A stretch of DNA of 64,000 nt from Sclerodactyla briareus (lineage: Eukaryota > Echinodermata > Holothuroidea > Dendrochirotida > Sclerodactylidae), in the NCBI GenBank assembly GCA_026419785.1, contig JAODTK010003776.1:124001-188000 (forward strand), in the 5' to 3' direction. This document shows positions 26,276 to 36,720 of this stretch, piece by piece (within the stretch, counting starts at the first letter, position 1; every line of letters starts with the position of its first letter). Position numbers and translations under genes: made by a program. The notes below the pieces were generated by a model that had not been told where the DNA came from, ran no database searches, and saw only the letters and a list, made by a program, of their open reading frames with translations.

Positions 26276-26632
26276 GAGGGGGGGGGGGGGATTTCCATTA
26301 TATTCGATAATTTTGATGCTCTGTTGGATTTATTAAAGTAAAATTGCAAAATTATTGACATCATGGAGTTAGGAAGATAAAACGAGCCGCACCTGTAAAA
26401 AATACTTAGTGACCTTTGACCCTAATTATTGACCTAATTTGGGGATTGGGAGGGGGCTCAATTTTCTTTCTATTCGATAATTTCCAATACCCTGTATGAT
26501 TTATTGAAGAAGAAATGCGAAATTATTGACATCATAGTAATTAGGAAGTTAAATGAGCCATGTCCTAGATTAAACCTTAAAATTTGCCACTCAATGACCT
26601 TTGACTCTAATTATTGACCTAATTAGGCAATT
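26276..26632 (+). repeat. Two tandem ~180 bp units with TGACCTTTGACxCTAATTATT
   Basis: Unit 1 starts at a G run (26278-26290) and TATTCGATAATTT; unit 2 starts at GGGAGGGGGCTCAATT (26448). Both contain AAATTATTGACATCAT, TTAGGAAG and, at the end, CAATGACCTTTGAC-like sequence with CTAATTATTGACCTAATT. Confidence 0.7.
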
Positions 26633-28859
26633 TGAGAAAACACCAAACAAAATATTCATATTCAGCACAAATATCTTTCAGAATCACCTATTTGTTTGCT
26701 TTCCTCAAAAATATGCCACGCATGCAGCTTAAATAGGCAAATTCTGTATTTTTGCAGTAGACGAATACCGTAAAAGTTTCTGAACGCAGGTCCTGCATCA
26801 GTTTCCGGTCATGTGCGCGGTCTCCAGTGACCGCGAGGTGAGAGACGATTACCAAAACAGACCGTAGCCACCGCGAGCGGCAATCACAAGGTTTTGAACG
26901 ATCTTAAAAGAATCGTCACGTCCTCAGGCAAACGTAAGTATGTTCTAAGGCATGCCAACTTCGAACTTTAAAGCTCGACTAAAGTAGTACCTTTTAGTCT
27001 TTGAGTCGTCCAACCTTCTTCAGTAATTTTCGGAGAGCGTTCAGACAAAATCATTGAAATTTCGTTTTTTCCGGCTGGCGGATCTGGGGTCCACACTCGT
27101 ACTACCTCATTATGTCCTATAGCGATAATGGTTTCTACAATGAACAAAGAATATCTAGTCCTGACGTTCGTCCTTTACAAAAGAAAAGCCTACGGAATTG
27201 ATAAATCTACCCCAACTGGCTATGATTTCGATAAGATTAAGCTCATCTCTCTGCCTTTGGCACTTAAATTGTTCTTTATTCTGATTCAAATAAATTGTCA
27301 TCTGATCTCCTAAGTTTCTACTCTCATGTTACCTTTTCGCTTTTCGACGAACGAACAACTTATGTTGATATCAGCTGTGCTGTTACAGCATTCCTCATGT
27401 TACCGCAATCGTCGAACTATGATTGCCCTATCTCCAAAGGTTCTACTTGAAATGCGAAATGAAAACTGATATACAATGATCAAGGAAATCCATGGTTCCG
27501 TTCACGCAACAAGACAGATCCAGGTTATGGCATCGTGAAATAGAGCATTAATAGTAACTATCTCTGACAACGTCACCGTATACAAACCCCTCCTCCTTGC
27601 ACTCTTCCATTATTACCCCCTCCTTCTTGCGACCAATTGACGAGTCAACATTGCCCTGAGTAATAACGAGTTTTCTGTCACCCACACTAAATATGAGTGA
27701 TAAAACGGAGCAAAGTAAACATATTCCAAGGTGCGCTTCAAACCGAATTGAATGAAATTTGAAAACTCTTCATTTCCACCCCCCCTTTCCCCCTTCAGGA
27801 ATAAGTTTAGTATCGGACTTGGGGACAGTGAGGGTAAAGACAATTTAGATATAAGACAAGATGTGGATGCTCAGAATGAAAACAGTTGAATTATGGAGGG
27901 CCGACAGAACATGATCGAAGTTATTGCACAACTATCGTGTGCGAATCCCCAAGCAATATCGGCTGGTAACACGCGTGCCTTGGAGTGATCGCCGGTTAGT
28001 AATTTCTGTCAGATTCCTGGAACAATAAAGAAAGGCGAAAACTCAGAATATGGTGGACACATCGTATCAGTCACGGACAAGTTTTTTTGAGTATGACGCC
28101 CCAACGAGCCAGCTCTCTTCGCAACTCAATAATAGGCTCCTCATGAACAGAGTCATATCCAATTAATCAAATATGTTAGCACAGTGGCAACCCAGGCCTC
28201 CCCAGTTATAAAAGCAAATTGCTTATGGCTGGATCAAAGTGTTCCACTGTCAATCCCCAGATGGTTGAAGTACGTCAAGGTAATCACGCTGGGAAAATTC
28301 CTGTCACTGTTATCAGTAATACCAGTATGTCATACATGGAATTAACTTGAACGTTGTCGATTCATCCCCAGGGAGGATGATTCCATAATGCAATGGCATC
28401 CAGGTCGTGTGAGTAATTCAGCGACCCCCCTGAGTATCCCGTAACCCGGGAGACAGTGCGTGATAGCTCCCCGGAAAAAGAATAACCTTGGCTCAAATGG
28501 AAAAATAACCACACGTACAGTTGTGAGGAAGGGTGAGAATATGTATCCCAAGTGTGTGTAGTTGCAGTGGAGCGTCCACCCTGTGCACATGTCATTATCA
28601 ATCATCATACAAACAACTTGACGTCTCTATGTGAATTCGTTTGTTGGTTATCCTGAACGCGGATTCATACAAACACACGTGTCTTGCGGGTATGCTGTGC
28701 TGGTAGCATCTGATCAATGATTTATATTCGAGTCTATCCGCACCGAACGTGAAAGACGATCGATGGGAGGAACACTCAAAATGTTTTGAAGCTTAAGGAC
28801 ATATGACACTGCGGTGCTCCTTCGCTCAAAGAATTTAAGTACCCATTATCACCCTCAAT
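26633..28859. other. Long stretch without recognised features
   Basis: Frames of at most 88 codons, with no domains. A short GC-rich patch near 26815-26890 (CCGCGAGGTG…CCGCGAGCGG) is the only compositional break noticed. Confidence 0.3.
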
Positions 28860-28899
28860 CCTTTGTCGAGTTGTGACGGCCGGAGTGAATTAGTGAGTA

Positions 28900-29960
28900 T
28901 GCTATAGCGGGTGGGTGGGGCTAAGTGGCTAGAGTTACTGCACAATTGAAGAATGACTGAGTGAGCATGCTAGTAATACTCAACCGATGGGACTTGGTCA
29001 GCCAGGCCGTCCGCTACTTCCGCAAAACTAAGAGTCATGTTGAGGTTAAAGGGCTCTTGGAATACGCTAGACAAGGTTTTTCGCCTTTAGCATATTCCAG
29101 ATGACCAGATGAATAAAACGAGAATCTGCATCAATACTTTCGAATGCCTCATCTGGAACGGAAGGCTGCACTCGAATTTGGGACGGTGGACAACACACAC
29201 GGTTCAGTGTATACAGGCGGGTCGAACTTGATGGGGGTTGGTGGCAGGTACTAGACTATTCTGTCCAAAGTATCTGTCAAACTCTTATGTCCAGTGAGGA
29301 ATCACTCCAGCACTCAGGATAGGACATGAAACTCGTATCAGTTTGTTTTCTGCACCGTTGTACTTTCCCATCTCCCATCCTCATTCTGTCATCTTCAACC
29401 GACTCTCCCCTTAGCCGTATCTTACGACAGGCGGGGAATGCCGCGGGACTATTCTAAAAAAACGCAACCCGAAGGGGGTCCGGAAAAGTATGGGTCGATC
29501 AAGGGCATCAATCTGCCCGAAATGTGGAAGGAAGAAACCATCGAAGAGGAAACCACTGACCACTTAATGCATGTGTTCCTTAATCAGGAGGTTTTCCGGT
29601 ATAAACCTGACAGTTACAACAGGAAATACCACATTTCGCAATGTAGTAGAGCTATCTAATATTAACAAACTGGCTATATACTTGGGGCAGACAGGACTTC
29701 CCACACAGTATGACTTGTAAGGGCTTTCAGCTCTGAAGGTGTCATTTGCAATGATCCCATTTAGTGACTGCGCAATGTCGATATTGCGTAAGTCCCAAGT
29801 GTCTGGACTCACCTTCCTAATAATGTTAGTTAATAAGGATATGGCGGTAGTTGGAGAGGGAGTGTGTGCTATCAAGTGAGTGAAACCGTGATTGAGTGAC
29901 AGAACGAATTGATGTCATGGGGAGTGAGTGATGCACGAGTGGACGAGTGATGATGCATTA
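28900..29960 (+). mobile_element. Possible LINE tail with RNase H-like and CCHC-like remnants
   Basis: VYTGGSNLMGVGGRY at about 29209-29252 resembles the start of a LINE RNase H domain, where the Asp of TDGS would be Gly here. Near 29510-29580, shifting frames give ICPKCG and then EETTDHLMHVF, reminiscent of a C-x2-C…H zinc motif. The stretch at 29870-29960 has degenerate GTGA/GAGT repeats like a tail. All matches are short and need frameshifts, so this is a weak call. The minus strand shows nothing better. Confidence 0.33.
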
Positions 29961-30109
29961 ACTCATTCCGGTTTGCATGGATTCATGACGTTTGTGCATG
30001 TGGTGCACTTGTCGACAGACGATTCTATCCACCGAATTCTGCGAGAATCGGGCTGGGCCGGCCTTATGGTAAGTCGTTTTCTTTTTATTTTTCTTTTGAT
30101 GATTACATC

Positions 30110-30310
30110 TTATTTATGAGATCCGTAAATTTGTTTAGTGATATCACAATTAATTCCTATATTTCCCCATTTCAATTATTGATATCACCAATTCAAATAC
30201 TGATATCATCAAATATTTCATGATATAAACAACTGTATTGAGTTATGTCTGAATAGACGATATCACCATTTGCTGATATCGCTATTTCTTTGGTGATATC
30301 AGTAATTAAA
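30110..30310. repeat. Interspersed GATATC word array
   Basis: TGATATCAC / TGATATCAT words recur at about 30139, 30179, 30201, 30219 (GATATA), 30258, 30273 and 30294, separated by AT-rich spacers with AATT. Every word is itself palindromic. Confidence 0.7.
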
Positions 30311-30619
30311 ACCTTGAATTCATGGCTTAGCCACGATGTTCCTGTTCTCTTGTGTGCCTATACCATAAAGAAAATCTTCAAATAGCGATAAAAACGTTAA
30401 AACGGCTTGCCATACGGTCCAGTTCTTCGTGCGTGTTTCACCAGTACCTCAGTTGAAGGATGCGTCATGATTCAGGTCCCTTGAAGGTGAAGATAAACGT
30501 GAGCGTGGGCAAGTTAGCTTAGATGAGCATCTCATTTCTAACTGTGACATCATTTTTTCATCAGGATATTCCATGAGTGTAAGCGCACATGCATCATGAA
30601 GGAATCACCGAGCCTTACG

Positions 30620-31340
30620 CAGCTGGTATTCGTGGTGCCTCGACCATACCCGAAAAACGCAAGTGTCCATCAAGTTCAAATTAGACCTGGAGGTTACTGT
30701 TTTAATGAGAGAAACCCTTGTTCCGGGTCTGGTCTATGGTCACCGAAGGTCAACAGAGGGCAAAGTCTGAAAACTTGTGAGCACAAACATTGTCCAACAA
30801 ATGATGTAGATAGTTCATACATGGCACGAGAAGTTGTCATTTGGGATAGAGGGACTCTCATGTTTTGGGGCCAGGTTCAAGATGACTTAAGGTCAACAGA
30901 GGGTGGAAGTCTAAACACTAGGTAAGAGAACTGTGCAACCAAATGATGCAGAGGGCCCATACTCGGCACGTGGTGTGTGGTGTAGGTTCTCTATTGTTTT
31001 CGTTGTTTGAGGTCCAGGGTCAACGCAGGTTAACACAGGGCAAAGTTTCACACTGCGCACCGTATGTTTGGAGAAAACTCCTTTTCGACAAGAAGGTGGA
31101 ATAGATGATGGTTGTTATTTTGGTCTGAAACGCTTTTGAGCAAAATAACGGGCATCGAAATGACGTAGATAGTTCAAGCTCGGCCCAAGGGGTTGCCATT
31201 AGAGCAGCTGACCCTTTGGTTTGCTGTCAGGTCCAAAATGACCTGAGTTCAACTGAGGTCGAAGTCAGAGATGTCAGAGAGCTAATACTTGGCACAGAAG
31301 GATGAACCCTATCGTTCTGAGTCAGGTCAAAGGTCACTCG
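30620..31340 (+). repeat. GGTCA-type tandem array, ~150 bp units
   Basis: AGGTCAACAGAGGGCAAAG (near 30748) and AGGTCAACAGAGGGTGGAAG (near 30891) head successive units, with ACAAATGATGTAGATAGTTC / CAAATGATGCAGAGGGCCC and GGGGCCAGGTTCAAGATGAC in between. Later units are more diverged. The 109-codon frame at 30596-30925 runs through two units and is not a gene. Confidence 0.65.
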
Positions 31341-31679
31341 ATGCTCCGTCTACGCGACATACGGACCCGTGAGTGGCGCAGTGAATCAATCAACTCTGAT
31401 TTTGGTTATCTCGTTACTTCACAGGTCTCTCGTTCACGTGCTGCTGGGAATCTTGATTATTTCATCCACTAGTTGAAACGTAGCTGGAACGTACCCGAAC
31501 AAACCAAAATTTGCATGTACATATTTCTGTTTTTTTTGCCTCTTAAGGCACACATTCAGTAATTGTTGCTAATAACTTTTTTTACCATCGACGAGAACAA
31601 ATAGCGCTATTGGCATATTTCCGGGATCCGCCAGCTGATAACCCACCTAGTTAGAAGAGTAAACATTCGTGACTGCGAA

Positions 31680-32495
31680 TGAAATAGAAAATAATTTCGA
31701 AGACTCTACGTACTCGGGGGAGGTCTCCTCGTTAACCTTGAATTGGATACCGTGGAAACAAATACATGCCATTACTGCTTGTACCGTTACTGAGCCTTGT
31801 CACATCGAATTCCCCTGCGGAGTACCGAGTAGAGTGATGGTTCTAAAACAGCTGACTTGGTGGAGACTTGTGGAATGTAGGAGGCTTCGGGTATAATAAA
31901 ACGAAATATCAGTATTGAGAGGCATGCATTTCGAGCGTTTCAGGCGCGACTTCATCAAGCAAAATACAAAATCCACGGGCGAGATATTGGGTTGTCAATA
32001 ACGGTGTTTTTACGCAGTAGAGTAAGTAGTTCGCAAAAAGTCGATTTATACGTGCAAAGAGCAATAACCAAGCTGGGCACAGGTGGAGTTAAGTAAAGTA
32101 ATGTCCTCTTTTACTAAACTAGGATCTCAATACTGGTCAGGACTGGTTACTATTGGGTCGGCAAAGTGGTTGGCAGCCCTTCCCGAATAATTTGTGGTCA
32201 GTTGAGGGGAGGCTGACAAAACATAGGGTTATTGCATTCTCAGAGGAAAGCTAAACATATAAACGCTTCAGAACCTATTGGTCATGTTTATACTTTAGCC
32301 TCGTTGACCTTCTAATAATTTTTTTTACCTATCCAAATTGATTCAAGCACTCGTTGTGGGATTAATAGCTCGAAGAACGTGTAGCAAATGGCCCAAATCA
32401 GCGTTCGAATCGAACAGTACGCCTATACACGCGGGAAAGCAGGAAGTCAGGATATTCCACGCGTTCACAGCGACTTAACCTAGTTTGTGAATTTC
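31680..32495 (+). repeat. Repeat similar to 36440-36720, upstream of family A
   Basis: TGTCACATCGAATTCCCCTG (31797) matches GATCACATCGAATTCCTCCG (36534); GCTGACTTGGTGGAGA (31850) matches GCTGCCTGACTCGGAGA (36580). Homology fades after about 31930. It may be a neighbouring part of family A. A stretch to 32495 holds nothing else recognised. Confidence 0.45.
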
Positions 32496-33830
32496 TCGGA
32501 ATTTCTTCCATCGTGTGACTAAATAAATCCAGCTACGGAGAAGTGTTGAAATCTTATATACAGCATGTTCTCTTCATGTGGAGCTAAATTTTTAGTTCAC
32601 AAAAGAGAAGCACAACGGCGCAAATTCATCACAGATAAGATCGTTGTGTCGAAAGTATACATACTAATCTACAGCGTGTCGATTACTGAATTCCTAAATT
32701 GCTTTTTTGCTTCCACGATTACATCATACTGGTTCATGCAAAGCTTCGCCGAAGTATTCCCGATCTTGGCCAGAGTTTCGATTCTCCCAACCTACCTATG
32801 CAAAGAATCACCCACCTCACCCCGCCTCCCCAGCAAACAATAGAGTTTTAGAACTCCTCATAGGGGGTGGGACTAAATTAAAGCGAACATTTTTAGTACG
32901 TACTCCTATCATTAACCTTTCTTGTCAATACTCATCTAACACTGTCAAGTGAAAAGTGAAGATCGAATAATCCAGTGGATTAAAACCATCTTGGAATAAT
33001 CGCGGTTACACGGCTATTGAGCAAGGACCATCAGTATTCTGCAATAAAATATGAACATTCAAGCAAAATTCTCTACAACTTCCTCTGTTCCACCCCCCTC
33101 ATCCCAAACCATCAATCCGTTTCACTGAAAAATGAATAAAAAATGTTAACCAACACTAATGCATTTACTGACGGAAGATCCGTCATTATAATCCCAACCA
33201 TTGTTATAGAAAGCTTTGCCTCGGGTGATTAACGTCAGATAACTCGAGAGAACCTTTGACGAAGAGATTGATTTCAGACAGCACAACAGATTTGAGCTTG
33301 CTGCATATCAAAGAAATTCTTGAGAAAAATGAAATAGGTGAGACTGGTAAAATTAATCCTATGTCTATCCGTTGTCACATTCCGTAATGAGGGAGGATAT
33401 TGATTGAACAAAATATATGTAAGTTCTAAGGATTCTGTATGTCAAACACATCGTCTTTTCTGTTTGTTTTGTTTACAGGCACTCCAGTAATTTGAGAGAT
33501 TCGCACCCATCAACCTTGGTCCAACCTTGGCACCTGGTGAAACCCGCACTAGGTTCAAAATATCTGGTCCAAACAAGTTACGAAGATTGGCGTGTAGCTT
33601 TCTTATGCACTTCCCAGCCAATAACCGGGTGATTCCATCCCCTCGTAGTGAGTAAATTGTGAAGTCAACTTGCGCAGATCTGTCGTTGATTCCATATACA
33701 TCTAACAAGACCGCGGACCATTGAGCCGTTACCAATTGAGCAGGAATCACTGGGGAAGCGTCCCTAGCAGCCGCGTTGCTAAGTGTTGGTACTGATTTTT
33801 CTGTTAGTCTGTATTGTGTACAAGTTGGTG

Positions 33831-33903
33831 ATTGTTAAAAAACCGCTGAAGAAGGTTCCAGGGGAACCGAAAATTTCGAGTTTCAATAAATTTTGTACTA
33901 CAA
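33831..33903 (+). ncRNA. Candidate type I hammerhead ribozyme
   Basis: The conserved core reads CTGAAGA (33846-33852), then a stem II hairpin GGTTCC(33854-33859)/GGAACC(33863-33868), then GAAA (33869-33872). Stem III can form from AATTT (33872-33876) with AAATT (33888-33892), which places U16.1 at 33892 and the cleavage-site H17 at 33893, as the fold requires. Stem I is weak: a G-U and a C-G pair next to the core, an internal loop, then TTGT (33831-33834) with ACAA (33900-33903). Self-cleavage is a family property; activity of this copy is unproven. Confidence 0.5.
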
Positions 33904-33920
33904 ACGTAAAACTATGCTTC

Positions 33921-33995
33921 TTATATATATATATATATTATATATATATATATAATATATATATATATATAATATATATATATATAATATATATA

Positions 33996-34061
<66 letters not shown>

Positions 34062-34105
34062 ATATATATAATAATTATTCTATATATATAATCTATATTA
34101 TATAT
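33921..34105. repeat. (AT)n block with periodic TATTA / ATAAT phase shifts
   Basis: Runs of 8-14 TA units are separated by TATTATA or TATAATAT every 15-30 bp. The 102-codon Tyr/Ile frame starting at 33783 is a microsatellite artefact. Confidence 0.92.
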
Positions 34106-35400
34106 GCAGCTGATTCTTTTTGCTTCGGAAGGTAAGTTCTTATCGAATAGTGGGATTGCATTGTAGCTATAGCATCTTTCGTTTGGTTTGGCATATTAGG
34201 ATTTAGAACTAGGGTTAGTGCGCATTGACCCCCTCCCCAAAGTAGTCCTGATATTTTGGTATACCAAATAGTCGAAGGTCTACTGAGCCTCTCTTCTGGT
34301 TCCAAAAGTGGTGAATCCAGTAAGAGAGAAATGATGGCAGATTTTACTACTCAAAAACGTTGAAACGAAATAATGAAAACCTTCGCTATGGTTAAAGTAC
34401 ACAAACAATCCAGACAAGGCAAAACAACAATTTAGCATGAGCTTGCCGGAATGTAGTTAATATATTCGCAGTTAAAATTTCACAAACGTGCGTTACCTGC
34501 TAATTTATTTGTGTCCATATTTCTTAGCATGTAGATTTCTTATTCACGTCCTTCGGCGCTTTGCGAGCGCGTTGATAGACGTTTGTTCAAGTTGAGGCGT
34601 CTCACCTGCAAAAGTACATATAAATCAGGTGCCGGAATATAACATGGTGGAAATCGAATTCCGATAATTCACCCGCATTTTGATACCAAAGAAATTTCAG
34701 ATATTAACTTCCCCTGTCGTCTTCATCTGGTTTCAGCGAGCATTATGTATAAATATCGGGGTCGGAACAAACAGTCACAGCGAAGTCTTCCTCACAAACA
34801 GCGTCAGCTCCATTATCGTTCCTTCCGATTTAGCGCTATTCCCTGAAGAATTTGGCCTCGGCATCACTAATATCTTCATATTTACCCCCTTCGGTTTCAT
34901 TTTTTAAAGGAATTTCGTGGTAAATTGACAGTTTGTTCGGGTATTCTAGTGTAAAAACATGCATAGCATCATCGAGTAGACACATCACTCGATGGCTTAT
35001 ACTCCACTCCAAAAGCGTACGCGCTTTACTCTCCTGTTTCTTCGACCGCATTATTAAGCATTTGGCCCTTATCACTACTAGTATACTTTCGGAAGCCGCT
35101 TCCGTGGCATTCTGATCAAGTGACACTGTTTTACCCGTTTTCCCATACGATGTGATGTGAATATCCATGTTGTTACATCGAGTGACAAGTTTGCCATCTA
35201 CAGTCTCGTATGCAATGGCCAAGTGAAACAATATTACAGTCGCACTGTACATTTCGGTTTTTCTTGCCGGCATGATGAAAATGTTCTGTTTTGTTACTCT
35301 CATCAACTATGTCACCATTTTTTGATGTGTGGGCGTGGTATCTTAATCTCAATCATGTCGTGTAGTGATCTGGTGTTTCATATTTCATGGGTAAACTCCG

Positions 35401-36439
35401 AAGATCAGTAGGAACACGGCTTCGCCCTTTGGGTTGAGCACTTGAGCTGTCATAAAAATGCTCCTATATAGCGTGATAACGTTAGAGATGTCGATCCAAT
35501 ACAATTGGTTATTTCATCTTCGTCTATATGCGAATGAACATTATAATGTGATAGGATGTTTTGACACACTACTTTTGCGAGTTACTCTGCCCGTGTCTGT
35601 AAAAACCATCATCTAATTCATGGTCGGTGTCCACCACGCTTTATAGGAAACAATATATTTGAAAATGTCAACTGAATAAAAAATAAAAATTCAATTTTCA
35701 AATATAAAGTCCATTCGTGAATGTGGGTAATAAAAATATTGGGAGGAAACATTACGAGTGAGTTACATCTTGCACACTTTCCCTTATATATAGTGACACA
35801 AAAGTATGTCTTGGGGCATATACACACTATATAGTCGATTTTTTAATAACAGCTGAAGGACCATACGTGAGCTATTTCCTGTGAAAAGACGGCATATAAT
35901 ACTTACGCGCTGTTAACTTTATCCGAATAAATACATAAGATTACCCAGGATAGAAGTACAAACGCCTTCATGAAAATTCAATTCTAATTCCTAAGTTACT
36001 TTCGTGGTGTGAGTCGGACAACATAATCGAAGTGATTGTAATGAAGAACGTTTGCCATCATTCCAAGCCATCATCGCCAGACGATACCATTCAACTATAA
36101 AACGTCTGCGATGATCTCAGAGAATGTTTTGCGCTTGCGACAACCACTCGAGGCTCAATCTTTCTACGCAATTAACCATTATGTGCAAATGCTAATTTTC
36201 ACTAATGCATACTGGTCGTTTAGCCAACAATTCGATGAATTGCAGTTGTTATGTTTCATAAAGGGGAACATGCCCATGAGAAAGTGGAGCGATTACAATG
36301 GTGAATTCATCTATGGCAAGACAATGATCGACATTGATTCTTTTATACTGTGATCTGACAAAACCGAGATCTAGTTAGCAATTTTCTAAACTAGGAACGT
36401 TCCCTATCATATTCTCCACAACCGTGAAATCCCTTCCAC
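35401..36439. other. Unassigned DNA
   Basis: No recognised domain. The part near 36095-36330 has scattered word similarity to 39060-39140 (GAACATGCCxATG) and 2905 (GAGTGGAATGGG), which suggests another old repeat, but I could not align it over a useful length. Confidence 0.25.
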
Positions 36440-36720
36440 TACCACTATTGACTGTTAAACAAACAAGATATTAGAATCATATTTCGGAGAACACACATAA
36501 TGTGCTCTTTGCTAATGTTACTCCAAACCACTTGATCACATCGAATTCCTCCGGAGGCGTACCTCCACAGGGAAGTAAGGCTGCCTGACTCGGAGATTCG
36601 GATATAGAAGGTTATATCTGAACGATATATTAGCGGGGTGAAAGACAGGTACCTTCGAACAGTTTTAGTGAGCCTTTCCAGCGAGGATGTCAAAAAACGA
36701 GTGAGAAATAGTTATACTAT
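36440..36720 (+). repeat. Repeat similar to 31680-31930
   Basis: This is the second copy of the segment centred on CACATCGAATTCC and GACTCGGAGATTCGG. It is diverged and non-coding. Confidence 0.45.

Larger units (their letters stand above)
33470..34107 (+). mobile_element. Insertion in family A with candidate hammerhead ribozyme and (AT)n tail
   Basis: Family A copies at 43.2 and 53.2 kb run through this point without it; the flanks here (…GTTTACAG and GCAGCTGATTC) bracket the extra DNA. The body (33480-33780) is open for 102 codons on the minus strand, without a recognised domain. The 3' part holds the ribozyme-like motif at 33831-33903 and then TTCAATAAATTTTGTAC, CTTCTTATATATA and an (AT)n block. 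The layout recalls the 3' ends of Penelope-like elements or retrozymes, which carry hammerhead ribozymes. The class is inferred; borders are approximate. Confidence 0.5.
32500..35400 (+). repeat. Family A interspersed repeat, copy 2 (interrupted)
   Basis: It is colinear with 52000-54650. Anchors are GTTCTCTTCAT (about 32568; 52031), AAATTCATCACAGATAA (32620; 52090), GAGCAAGxACCA (33019; 52472), CTTTGCCTCGGGTGA (33213; 52793), ATCxGTTGTCACATT (33366; 52988), TTGGTATACCAAATAGT-like sequence (34256; 53385) and AGTCGxACTGTACATTT (35238; 54605). About 640 bp at 33470-34107 are absent from the other copy. The 156-codon frame on the minus strand (34836-35306) lies here; in the copy at 54150-54620 the same stretch has stops, so it is not annotated as a gene. 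Confidence 0.72.

Noticed and set aside
30110..31340. CRISPR-like array (regularly spaced short repeats)
   Set aside because: Repeats are palindromic six-base words or diverged 150 bp units with irregular spacing; the context is eukaryotic and no cas-like gene exists.
33452..33480. Splice acceptor (T-rich tract then TTTACAG) for a host exon
   Set aside because: It sits at the edge of the insertion; the following plus-strand frames stop quickly and match no protein I recognise.
33783..34091. 102-codon Tyr/Ile-rich frame
   Set aside because: Produced by the (AT)n block after the ribozyme-like motif.
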